Source: Candidatus Mediterraneibacter merdavium (GTDB taxonomy: Bacteria > Bacillota > Clostridia > Lachnospirales > Lachnospiraceae). From it: a stretch of DNA of 60,353 bases. The position numbers and the translations under genes were made by a program. The stretch is taken from NCBI GenBank assembly GCA_019118545.1, contig DWYT01000139.1, positions 1-60,353 of the forward strand, read 5' to 3'. The notes under the pieces were generated by a model that was given only the letters and a program-made list of their open reading frames with translations, did not search any database and was not told the DNA's origin. Shown here piece after piece: positions 44,386 to 52,474 of this stretch (the first letter of the stretch is position 1; each line of letters begins with the position of its first letter).

Positions 44386-44437
44386 TCACACCCGCGCAAG
44401 GGGCGGAGTTTGTATTAAAAAGAAAGGAATCAAGAAG

Positions 44438-46858
44438 ATGAATACTTCATTATCATGGATAAAAGCATATGTTCCGGATCTTGACGTGACTCCTCAGGAG
44501 TACACGGACGCGATGACACTGTCCGGGACAAAGGTAGAAGGTTATGAGAGGATGGATCAGGATCTTGAGAAGATTGTGATCGGGCAGATCGACAAGATCG
44601 AGAAGCATCCCGACGCGGATAAGCTCATCATCTGTCAGGTGAACATTGGGACAGAGAGCGTACAGATCGTGACAGGAGCACCCAACGTAAAGGAAGGAGA
44701 CAAGGTTCCGGTCGTCTTGGACGGCGGACGCGTGGCGGGCGGACACGAGCCGGGTCAGAAGGTAGAAGGCGGCGTCAAGATCAAGAAGGGCAAGCTGCGC
44801 GGCGTGGAGAGCTGCGGCATGATGTGCTCTATCGAAGAGCTGGGTTCCACAAGAGACATGTATCCGGAGGCGCCGGAGTACGGCATCTACATCTTTCCGG
44901 AGGACGCGCAGGTCGGTGCCAGCGCCATCGAAGCTCTGGGTTTAAATGATTCGGTCTTCGAGTATGAGGTCACATCCAACCGTGTGGACTGTTTCAGCGT
45001 CATCGGTATCGCCAGAGAGGCAGCGGCGACATTCCGCAAGGAGTTTAAGCCTCCGGTTGTGACACCGACGGGAAATGGGGAGGATGTCAATGACTATGTG
45101 AAGGTGACGGTGGAGAATACAGACCTTTGTCCCCGTTACTGCGCGAGAGTCGTGAAGAATATCAAGATCGGGCCGTCCCCGAAGTGGATGCAGAGAAGGC
45201 TGGCTTCTGTGGGCATCCGTCCGATCAACAATCTGGTCGATATCACAAACTATGTGATGGAAGAATACGGGCAGCCTATGCACGCTTACGATCTGGATAC
45301 CATCGCGGATTATCATATTGTTGTCAAGACAGCCAAGAACGGCGAGAAGTTTGTGACGCTGGACGGACAGGAGCGCACCATGGACGAGGATGTGCTCATG
45401 ATCTGCGACGGTGAGAAAGCCATCGGACTTGCGGGTATCATGGGCGGAGAAAACTCCATGATCACGGACAATGTGCAGACCATGCTTTTCGAGGCGGCAT
45501 GCTTCGATGGCGTGAACATCCGCAAGTCCTCAAAACGCGTGGGTTTGAGGACAGACGCTTCCGCCAAGTTTGAAAAAGGACTGGATCCGAACAACGCGCA
45601 GGCGGCCATTGACCGCGCATGTCAGCTCGTGGAAGAGATGGGCGCGGGCGAAGTGGTTGGAGGAATGGTTGATGTATATGGAAAGAAGAAAGAGCCTGTA
45701 AGGGTGCCCTTTGACGCGGACAAGGTCAACGCCATGCTGGGTACGGACATTTCCGAGGAGGAGATGCTCGGCTACTTTAAGATGCTGGATCTGGAATATG
45801 ACGCTGCGGCGAAGGAAATTATCGCTCCGACCTTCCGCCACGATCTGTTCCGTCTGGCGGATCTTGCGGAGGAAGTGGCAAGATTCTACGGATATGACAA
45901 CATCCCGACCACCCTTCCGACAGGAGAGGCGACCACCGGTAAGCTGTCCTTTAAGCTGCGGGTGGAGCAGGTGGCAAGAGATATCGCCGAGTTCTGCGGT
46001 TTCAGTCAGGGCATGACTTATTCCTTCGAAAGTCCGAAGGTATTTGACAAGCTGCTCATCCCGGCAGATTCCCCGCTTCGCAAAGCGGTGGAGATCATGA
46101 ACCCGCTGGGAGAGGATTACAGCATTATGCGGACGACCTCCTTAAACGGGATGCTCACCTCACTTGCGACGAACTACAACCGAAGAAATAAAAACGTGCG
46201 CCTGTACGAGCAGGGCAACATTTACCTGCCGAAATCACTGCCGCTTACCGAGCTTCCCGAGGAGCGGATGCAGTTTACGCTTGGAATGTACGGAGAGGGG
46301 GACTTCTTCACATTAAAGGGTGTGGTAGAAGAGTTCTTTGAGAAGATCGGCATGAAGGAGAGGGAGAAATACGATCCCAACGCCGGAAAACCCTATCTCC
46401 ATCCGGGACGTCAGGCAAACATCATCTACGGCGGAAAGGTTGTGGGATATTTAGGCGAGGTACATCCGGAGGTGGCGGATACTTACGGCATCGGCGAGCG
46501 GGCGTACATCGCGGTTATCGACATGCCGGAGATCCTGCCCTACGCGACATTTGACAGGAAGTACACTGGCATCGCCAAGTATCCGTCTGTCACAAGAGAT
46601 ATCAGTATGGTCGTGCCGAAGAGCGTCCTTGTGGGACAGATCGAGGATGTCATCGAGAAGAAGGGCGGCGCCCATCTGGAGAGCTTCCGTCTGTTCGACC
46701 TGTACGAGGGAGCGCAGATTAAGGCAGGCTTCAAGTCTGTGGCATATTCTATCGTATTCCGCGCGAAAGACCGCACTCTTGAGGAGGCGGATGTGACTGC
46801 GGCGATGCAGAAGATATTGAAAGGACTTGAGGAACTGGGGATTGAGCTGAGACAGTGA
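44438..46858 (+). CDS. pheT: Phenylalanyl-tRNA synthetase beta subunit
   Basis: 806 residues, full length. The order is: tRNA-binding EMAP-like domain (GQIDKIEKHPDADKLIICQVN), B3/B4 editing domain that removes Tyr from tRNA-Phe (MEEYGQPMHAYDLD, GIMGGENSMI), B5, the catalytic-like core, and the C-terminal ferredoxin-fold anticodon-binding domain (YPSVTRDISMVVPK). Starts 52 bases after pheS with AAAGGAAT. Confidence 0.98.
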   Translation: MNTSLSWIKAYVPDLDVTPQEYTDAMTLSGTKVEGYERMDQDLEKIVIGQIDKIEKHPDADKLIICQVNIGTESVQIVTGAPNVKEGDKVPVVLDGGRVAGGHEPGQKVEGGVKIKKGKLRGVESCGMMCSIEELGSTRDMYPEAPEYGIYIFPEDAQVGASAIEALGLNDSVFEYEVTSNRVDCFSVIGIAREAAATFRKEFKPPVVTPTGNGEDVNDYVKVTVENTDLCPRYCARVVKNIKIGPSPKWMQRRLASVGIRPINNLVDITNYVMEEYGQPMHAYDLDTIADYHIVVKTAKNGEKFVTLDGQERTMDEDVLMICDGEKAIGLAGIMGGENSMITDNVQTMLFEAACFDGVNIRKSSKRVGLRTDASAKFEKGLDPNNAQAAIDRACQLVEEMGAGEVVGGMVDVYGKKKEPVRVPFDADKVNAMLGTDISEEEMLGYFKMLDLEYDAAAKEIIAPTFRHDLFRLADLAEEVARFYGYDNIPTTLPTGEATTGKLSFKLRVEQVARDIAEFCGFSQGMTYSFESPKVFDKLLIPADSPLRKAVEIMNPLGEDYSIMRTTSLNGMLTSLATNYNRRNKNVRLYEQGNIYLPKSLPLTELPEERMQFTLGMYGEGDFFTLKGVVEEFFEKIGMKEREKYDPNAGKPYLHPGRQANIIYGGKVVGYLGEVHPEVADTYGIGERAYIAVIDMPEILPYATFDRKYTGIAKYPSVTRDISMVVPKSVLVGQIEDVIEKKGGAHLESFRLFDLYEGAQIKAGFKSVAYSIVFRAKDRTLEEADVTAAMQKILKGLEELGIELRQ

Positions 46859-46909
46859 TGCAGGAAGCCTTCGAACAGAAACAATATTCGACCATGTGGC
46901 AAGCAGAGC

Positions 46910-46939
46910 GTGTCAGGCATTTTAAACGATGCCTGACAC
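46910..46939 (+). other. Perfect hairpin between pheT and queA
   Basis: GTGTCAGGCAT pairs with ATGCCTGACAC around an 8-base loop. Only TTT follows, so it may be a leaky terminator or processing site separating pheST from queA. Confidence 0.5.
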
Positions 46940-46979
46940 TTTGCGCCATAAGGCTGATAAGTAAGAAAGGAATATATCT

Positions 46980-48005
46980 GTGAAGACAAGTGATTTTTAT
47001 TATGACCTTCCCGAAGAACTGATCGCTCAGGATCCTCTTGAGGATCGTTCTTCCTCGCGGCTGCTCGTGCTTGATAAGGAGACCGGGAAAACAGAGCATC
47101 ATGTGTTCCGTGATATCGTGGGATATTTAAATCCCGGGGACTGTCTGGTCATCAATGACACGAAAGTGATCCCGGCGCGTCTCATCGGCGCCAAGGAGGA
47201 GACGGGCGCGAAGATCGAGGTGCTGCTCTTAAAGAGGGGCGCAAACGATGTGTGGGAGACGCTTGTGAAGCCGGGCCGCAAGGCGAAGCCGGGCACGAGG
47301 ATCAGCTTCGGGGACGGACTGCTTGTGGGCGAGGTCGTGGACATCGTGGAGGAAGGAAACCGGCTGATACGATTCGAGTATGAGGGGATTTTTGAGGAAA
47401 TATTAGATCAGTTGGGACAGATGCCCCTGCCCCCGTACATCACGCATCAGTTAAAGGACAAGGAACGTTACAACACGGTGTATGCGAAAAACTCCGGCTC
47501 GGCGGCGGCTCCTACGGCGGGACTTCATTTCACGCCGGAATTGTTGGAGGAGATTCAGAAAAAAGGCGTGGACATCGCCCGGGTGACCCTCCATGTGGGA
47601 CTGGGAACCTTCCGTCCGGTGAAGGCAGACGATGTGGAGAACCACCATATGCACTCGGAGTTCTATATGATTGACGAGGAGGCGGCGAGGAAGATCAACC
47701 GCGCCAAAGAAAACGGCGGGCGCGTGATCTGCGTGGGGACAACGAGCTGCCGTACCATCGAGTCCGCGTCGGATGAGAACGGACACTTGGAAGCATGCAG
47801 CGGCTGGACGGAGATATTTATCTATCCGGGATACCGGTTTAAGGTACTGGACGCCCTTATCACCAACTTCCATCTGCCGGAGTCCACGCTGGTTATGCTC
47901 GTATCCGCTCTGGCCGGAAGAGAAAATGTGCTCGCGGCGTATGAGGAGGCGGTCAGGGAGAGATACCGTTTCTTCTCATTCGGCGATGCCATGTTTATTA
48001 AATAA
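46980..48005 (+). CDS. queA: S-adenosylmethionine:tRNA ribosyltransferase-isomerase
   Basis: Makes epoxyqueuosine from preQ1 in tRNA using the ribosyl part of SAM. 341 residues. Recognisable segments: [65 protein letters not shown] and [19 protein letters not shown]. It starts with GTG at 46980 after AAAGGA. Other queuosine genes are not in the window. A terminator follows. Confidence 0.97.
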   Translation: MKTSDFYYDLPEELIAQDPLEDRSSSRLLVLDKETGKTEHHVFRDIVGYLNPGDCLVINDTKVIPARLIGAKEETGAKIEVLLLKRGANDVWETLVKPGRKAKPGTRISFGDGLLVGEVVDIVEEGNRLIRFEYEGIFEEILDQLGQMPLPPYITHQLKDKERYNTVYAKNSGSAAAPTAGLHFTPELLEEIQKKGVDIARVTLHVGLGTFRPVKADDVENHHMHSEFYMIDEEAARKINRAKENGGRVICVGTTSCRTIESASDENGHLEACSGWTEIFIYPGYRFKVLDALITNFHLPESTLVMLVSALAGRENVLAAYEEAVRERYRFFSFGDAMFIK

Positions 48006-48017
48006 ACTTTTGTAACC

Positions 48018-48053
48018 CCTGTGCAGGAGTATCGGCTTCTGCACAGGTTTTTT
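48018..48053 (+). terminator. Terminator of queA, member of a repeated hairpin type
   Basis: CCTGTGCAG (48018-48026) pairs with CTGCACAGG (48039-48047), followed by six T. The loop and stem closely match the hairpin at 57201-57234. Confidence 0.92.
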
Positions 48054-48137
48054 GGCGTGAAAAGAAATAAATCTGGCGCATGTAGTGAAATTCAGGTAAA
48101 ATGTATGATATAAAGTCGAAAGGAGGAAGATCAGGGC

Positions 48138-48839
48138 ATGTTGCGCGTAGCAGTAGTTGAGGATGAGACAGAATGTAGTGAACTCATTCAGGAAATGGTA
48201 CACAGATATGCGGATGAGCATAACAGACAGATCCGGGTCAGTGCTTTTTCAGACGGCATGGAACTGGTGGAAGCTCATGAAAAATACGACATCCTTCTCC
48301 TTGATATTGAGATGCCCCATCTCAACGGCATGGAAGCGGCTCAAAAGATCAGAGAGACGGACAGCGAGGTCGTCATTGTTTTTATCACGAATATGGCGCA
48401 GTACGCCATAAAAGGCTATGAAGTGGACGCGCTTGATTTTATATTAAAGCCGATCAATTACTATACTTTCTCCATGCGTTTTACCAGAGCCTTGGGACGG
48501 GTCAAAAGCAGGGAGGGCAAACGTATCTGCGTGGGAACCTCCGGCGGGGTAAAATGGATTGACAGCCGGGATATCTATTATGTAGAGATCCAGAACAGGA
48601 TGCTCCACTATCATACCGCGCAGGGAGAACTGGTAGTCAGAGGGGCGCTGAAAGATGTGCAGGGGGAATTAGAAGACTGGCATTTTGTAAAATGCAACCA
48701 GTGTTATCTGGTCAATTTAAGACATGTTTCAGAGATCCGCAAAAGTATCGCTGTCGTGGCGGGAGATGAGCTGGAAATCAGCAGGCGGAACCGAAACGCT
48801 TTCCTTGCGGCAATGACGGATTATCTGGGAGCGCAATAG
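48138..48839 (+). CDS. LytTR-family response regulator
   Basis: 233 residues, AgrA-like. The receiver domain has the phospho-acceptor Asp56 in ILLLDIEMPHLNG and the Lys in FILKPINYY. The C-terminal LytTR DNA-binding domain spans residues about 130-230 (DSRDIYYVEIQNRMLHYHT, FVKCNQCYLVNLRHV). AAAGGAGGAAG precedes the ATG. It is paired with the kinase 56 bases downstream. No peptide-signal or AgrB gene is adjacent, so the signal is unknown. Confidence 0.94.
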   Translation: MLRVAVVEDETECSELIQEMVHRYADEHNRQIRVSAFSDGMELVEAHEKYDILLLDIEMPHLNGMEAAQKIRETDSEVVIVFITNMAQYAIKGYEVDALDFILKPINYYTFSMRFTRALGRVKSREGKRICVGTSGGVKWIDSRDIYYVEIQNRMLHYHTAQGELVVRGALKDVQGELEDWHFVKCNQCYLVNLRHVSEIRKSIAVVAGDELEISRRNRNAFLAAMTDYLGAQ

Positions 48840-48895
48840 GGACGGATATCCGCGGACAACAGGGACGGAAATGGTGAAGAAAGGAATGTAGGGAA

Positions 48896-50197
48896 ATGGA
48901 CTGGAATACAGCAGGTGTAGGAGAGAGTATTTTATGCGGGATCAGTCTGTGCGTATCCTGTCTGATCTTTCTTCTGCCTCTCAGACACAAGAACCATTTT
49001 CCGCTGCGTGTCGGTCTGTGTGCTGCCGCGCTTATCGCATCGGAATCATGGATGTATTATATATCGGTTTCACCGGAGCGCAGGAGTATCGGACTGCTTG
49101 CGGTTCTTATCTTATTCAGTTATATCGTGTCAGTGCTGTTTTTTTTCATATGTGCAAAAGTACGCGGGTTTGAGACATGGTACTGCGGCGCTTGGGCGTT
49201 CATGGCATTTTTGTTTATCGGTGCGGTGAGTTATGTGCTGGCAGGACTGAGCGGACAGGGCGGGACAGGCTGGGAGAGCCGGGTGATGAGACTGCTTCTT
49301 TTTGCGGTTTTTTATGTGACGGCGGGACTGACGGCAGCCAGATGGATGCCCGAAGACGGACATTATCAGGTGGGGCCAAGGCAGATGCTCTCCGCGTGGG
49401 TATTGTGTATCATGTCAGGTACGGTCTATATTTATCTCTATCTTTCGAGAGGAGACCGGCAGCTTAATATTATGCTCCAGTTTTACTGCATTACGATTCT
49501 TTATTTGCAGAGCGCTTTGTTTAAAAAGAGCAGCATGAAGAAGGAACTGGATACGATACAGGCGCTCTGGCACCAGCGCAAGGAACAGTATCAGTTTTCT
49601 AAGGAGACCATCGAGCTGATCGACCACAAATGCCACGACCTCAAGCATCAGGTGCGGGCGATCCGGGCGATGGAGGATGAGCGGGAGCGGGAGAAACGGC
49701 TCAGGGAGGTTGAGGACGCGGTTCAGATATACAGCGCAACAGTCAGGACGGGAAATGAGATCCTTGACACGATCCTCACCGAAAAAAGCCTTGTCTGTGT
49801 GAACAACGGCATCCATATCAACTGTGTGGCGGACAAATCCCCGCTTGATTTTATGGACGTGGTTGATCTGTATACATTTTTCGGAAACGCGCTTGATAAT
49901 GCGATCCGGGCGGTGAAATCTATTGCTGACGAAGAAAAAAGGGTGATCGACATCATGATCTGTGAGAGACAGAGCTGTCTGATAGTGCAGATCGTCAACC
50001 CGCTCTGCGGCGAGCTGAAGTTCGAAGATGGGATTCCGCTTACTACAAAAGTGAAAAACGGCTACCATGGATACGGGATGAAAAGCATGCGGCATACGAT
50101 ACAAAAGTATGGAGGATATTTGACGGCGGAGGTAAAAGACGGATGTTTTTATCTGAAAGCAATGGTTCCGCTGGGGGATAGAAAAGAGAGCCTGTGA
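48896..50197 (+). CDS. GHKL sensor histidine kinase (AgrC-like)
   Basis: 433 residues. About six N-terminal membrane helices (residues 1-200) are followed by a coiled dimerisation segment with the His in DHKCHDLKHQVRAIR. The ATPase part has FGNALDNAIRAV (N box) and NGYHGYGMKSMRHTIQKYGG (G box). It presumably phosphorylates the LytTR regulator upstream. Its stop codon forms the loop of the terminator. Confidence 0.93.
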   Translation: MDWNTAGVGESILCGISLCVSCLIFLLPLRHKNHFPLRVGLCAAALIASESWMYYISVSPERRSIGLLAVLILFSYIVSVLFFFICAKVRGFETWYCGAWAFMAFLFIGAVSYVLAGLSGQGGTGWESRVMRLLLFAVFYVTAGLTAARWMPEDGHYQVGPRQMLSAWVLCIMSGTVYIYLYLSRGDRQLNIMLQFYCITILYLQSALFKKSSMKKELDTIQALWHQRKEQYQFSKETIELIDHKCHDLKHQVRAIRAMEDEREREKRLREVEDAVQIYSATVRTGNEILDTILTEKSLVCVNNGIHINCVADKSPLDFMDVVDLYTFFGNALDNAIRAVKSIADEEKRVIDIMICERQSCLIVQIVNPLCGELKFEDGIPLTTKVKNGYHGYGMKSMRHTIQKYGGYLTAEVKDGCFYLKAMVPLGDRKESL

Positions 50198-50211
50198 GGC
50201 TTTCTTTTTTT
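50183..50211 (+). terminator. Terminator overlapping the kinase stop codon
   Basis: AAAGAGAGCC (50183-50192) pairs with GGCTTTCTTT (50198-50207), with one G-U pair; the loop TGTGA contains the TGA stop. A T run follows. Confidence 0.88.
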
Positions 50212-50257
50212 GAGATAACCACTTAGACATGGTATGCAACCAGTTGTGTAAAACCCA

Positions 50258-50286
50258 TTGTATTTGTGCAAAATTACTAATATAAT
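50258..50286 (+). promoter_or_regulatory. Promoter of the glycoside-use genes
   Basis: TTGTAT (50258-50263), a 17-base spacer and TATAAT (50281-50286), about 60 bases before the GH2 start codon. Confidence 0.72.
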
Positions 50287-50307
50287 TTTAAAGAGTATGA
50301 AAAACGT

Positions 50308-50325
50308 GACAACAATTGACAACAA
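50308..50325. promoter_or_regulatory. Direct-repeat operator candidate before the GH2 gene
   Basis: GACAACAA-TT-GACAACAA: two perfect 8-base copies spaced 10 bases apart, one helical turn, at about +16 to +33 from the predicted start site. Confidence 0.55.
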
Positions 50326-50348
50326 AAAAGTGATCGTGGAGTAAAAAC

Positions 50349-52286
50349 ATGCAAAATCAAGAATTGAGAACGAGTATCAAGCTGATGAAAGGATGGTATT
50401 TCACAGGCCGCGACGGCGCCGAGGTGCAGGTGGATCTGCCCCATACGTGGAATTCCATTGACGGACAGGACGGGGGAAATGATTATTACAGGGGGACATG
50501 CAGTTACCGGACGACGTTTCCTGCGCCGGAGTTTGACAGGGAGGCTCAGAGAGTTTATCTGGAGTTTCAAGGAGTGAACGCCTCTGCCCATGTGAAGCTC
50601 AACGGACAGGAGGTCATGAGCCATGACGGAGGATATTCCACATTCCGCGCGGATGTGACGGACGTGCTCCGGGCAGACAATGCGTTGGAAGTAGCGGTTG
50701 ACAACAGTGTGAACGGTGAGATCTATCCGCAGAAGGCGGACTTTACTTTCTACGGCGGGATCTACCGCGACGTGCTCTTAAGGATCGTCTCCAAAGAACA
50801 TTTTGAGCTGGATCATTTCGGCGGGGAGGGCGTAAAGATCACTCCCACAGTAGAAGGAAAGGACGGAAAAGTCCGCATTGAGTGTTTCCACAAGGCGCAG
50901 GGCGCGCAGGTGGAGATTGCGATTTCTGACGCAAAAGGACAGACCGTTGCGGAGGGAACAGGCAGTGATGCCACGCTGGCCATCCCGTCTGTGCATCTCT
51001 GGGACGGAGTAGAAGATCCTTATATGTATACTGCCACAGCGGTTCTGACAGTTGACGGAGAGGCGAAGGACAAGGTCACAGTTCCTTTCGGAGTGCGTAC
51101 CTTTAAAGTGGATCCGAAGAAGGGATTCTTCTTAAACGGACGTCCCTATCCGCTTCACGGCGTTTCCAGACATCAGGACAGGAGAGGGATCGGAAACGCT
51201 CTTACAAAAGAACACCACAGGGAAGATATGGAAATGATACGCGAGATCGGCGCGAATACCGTGCGTCTCGCCCACTACCAGCACGATCAGTATTTCTACG
51301 ATCTGTGTGATCAGTACGGAATGATCGTCTGGGCGGAGATTCCATATATTTCTGAACATATGCCCGGCGGCCGGGAGAATACGATCAGCCAGATGAAGGA
51401 ACTGATCGTACAGAATTACAATCATCCGAGTATCGTGACATGGGGCGTATCCAATGAGATCACCATATCCACAAAGGATAAGAAGGATATGCTGGATAAC
51501 CATCACGTACTGAATGATCTGTGTCACAAGATGGATCCGACACGTCCGACAACACTGGCGTGTTATGCCATGTGCGGTCCGTTCAACAAGGTGGCGCATA
51601 TCACGGATCTGGTAAGCTGGAATCTCTATCTTGGCTGGTATGTACCGGGATTGTTCTTAAATGACTGGTGGATCAGTTTCTTCCACAAGGTCTATCCCAA
51701 CAGGTGTTTAGGGTATTCTGAGTATGGCTGCGAGGGAATGCCGAACTTACATTCCTCCAACCCGAGAAGGGGAGACCACACGGAAGAATACCAGAGCATT
51801 TACCATGAGTTCATGCTGGAATGTTTCAAACGCCATCCCTATATGTGGAGCACACATGTATGGAACATGTTCGACTTCGCGGCGGACGCGCGCGATCAGG
51901 GCGGCGAGCCGGGAATGAACCACAAGGGTCTGGTGACATTTGACAGAAAGACAAAAAAGGACAGCTTCTACATCTACAAAGCATACTGGAGCGATGAACC
52001 GTTCGTTCATCTGTGCAGTAAGCGTTATGTTGACAGGGCAGAGGCAGTGACTTCCGTAAAGGTCTACACGAACCAGAAATATGTGGCGCTCTATGTAAAC
52101 GGAAAACTGGCGGAAGAAAAGGACGGAGACAAGGTCTTTGAATTCAAGATCCCTCTTGAGGGTGAGGTTCAGATTGAGGCTGTGTCAGGTGATCTTAAGG
52201 ATTCATGCACACTCCGCCGCGTCAGCGCTCCGAATCCTGACTATACGCTTAAGAAGAGTAAGGGAAAGAGCCAGAACTGGGTATAA
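50349..52286 (+). CDS. Glycoside hydrolase family 2 protein
   Basis: 645 residues, cytoplasmic (no signal peptide). Domain order: jelly-roll sugar-binding, Ig-like, TIM barrel. The acid/base Glu370 is in GVSNE and the nucleophile Glu458 in GYSEYGCEG. RHQDRRGIGNAL and GANTVRLAHYQHDQYFYDLCDQYG are typical of beta-galactosidase-like GH2 enzymes; beta-glucuronidase is not excluded. A short C-terminal Ig-like domain follows. First gene of the glycoside-use run. The ribosome site is weak (GTGGAG about 12 bases upstream). Confidence 0.93.
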   Translation: MQNQELRTSIKLMKGWYFTGRDGAEVQVDLPHTWNSIDGQDGGNDYYRGTCSYRTTFPAPEFDREAQRVYLEFQGVNASAHVKLNGQEVMSHDGGYSTFRADVTDVLRADNALEVAVDNSVNGEIYPQKADFTFYGGIYRDVLLRIVSKEHFELDHFGGEGVKITPTVEGKDGKVRIECFHKAQGAQVEIAISDAKGQTVAEGTGSDATLAIPSVHLWDGVEDPYMYTATAVLTVDGEAKDKVTVPFGVRTFKVDPKKGFFLNGRPYPLHGVSRHQDRRGIGNALTKEHHREDMEMIREIGANTVRLAHYQHDQYFYDLCDQYGMIVWAEIPYISEHMPGGRENTISQMKELIVQNYNHPSIVTWGVSNEITISTKDKKDMLDNHHVLNDLCHKMDPTRPTTLACYAMCGPFNKVAHITDLVSWNLYLGWYVPGLFLNDWWISFFHKVYPNRCLGYSEYGCEGMPNLHSSNPRRGDHTEEYQSIYHEFMLECFKRHPYMWSTHVWNMFDFAADARDQGGEPGMNHKGLVTFDRKTKKDSFYIYKAYWSDEPFVHLCSKRYVDRAEAVTSVKVYTNQKYVALYVNGKLAEEKDGDKVFEFKIPLEGEVQIEAVSGDLKDSCTLRRVSAPNPDYTLKKSKGKSQNWV

Positions 52287-52332
52287 GGAAGTGCTGCCGG
52301 AAGCAGGGTTGGTCTGCATGAGAATGGTAAGG

Positions 52333-52366
52333 ACGGCTGAAGATACGTTCGACGTGTTTTAGCCGT
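52333..52366 (+). other. Hairpin between GH2 and GH3 genes
   Basis: ACGGCT pairs with AGCCGT, with an inner ACGT-TCG-ACGT stem. No T tract. It may limit or process the transcript between the two genes. Confidence 0.4.
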
Positions 52367-52474
52367 ATGTAACCCGCAGGCGTATCAGAACCGGGACATG
52401 GCACGGGAATGATACAGATTCAGGGGTATGAAGATTTACGCCCCATCCTATAAGTACCAGAGGAGGATATGAGT

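Noticed and set aside
50290-50325. Catabolite-repression (cre) site before the GH2 gene
   Set aside because: TGAAAAACGTGACA looks similar, but an extra base breaks the cre consensus.
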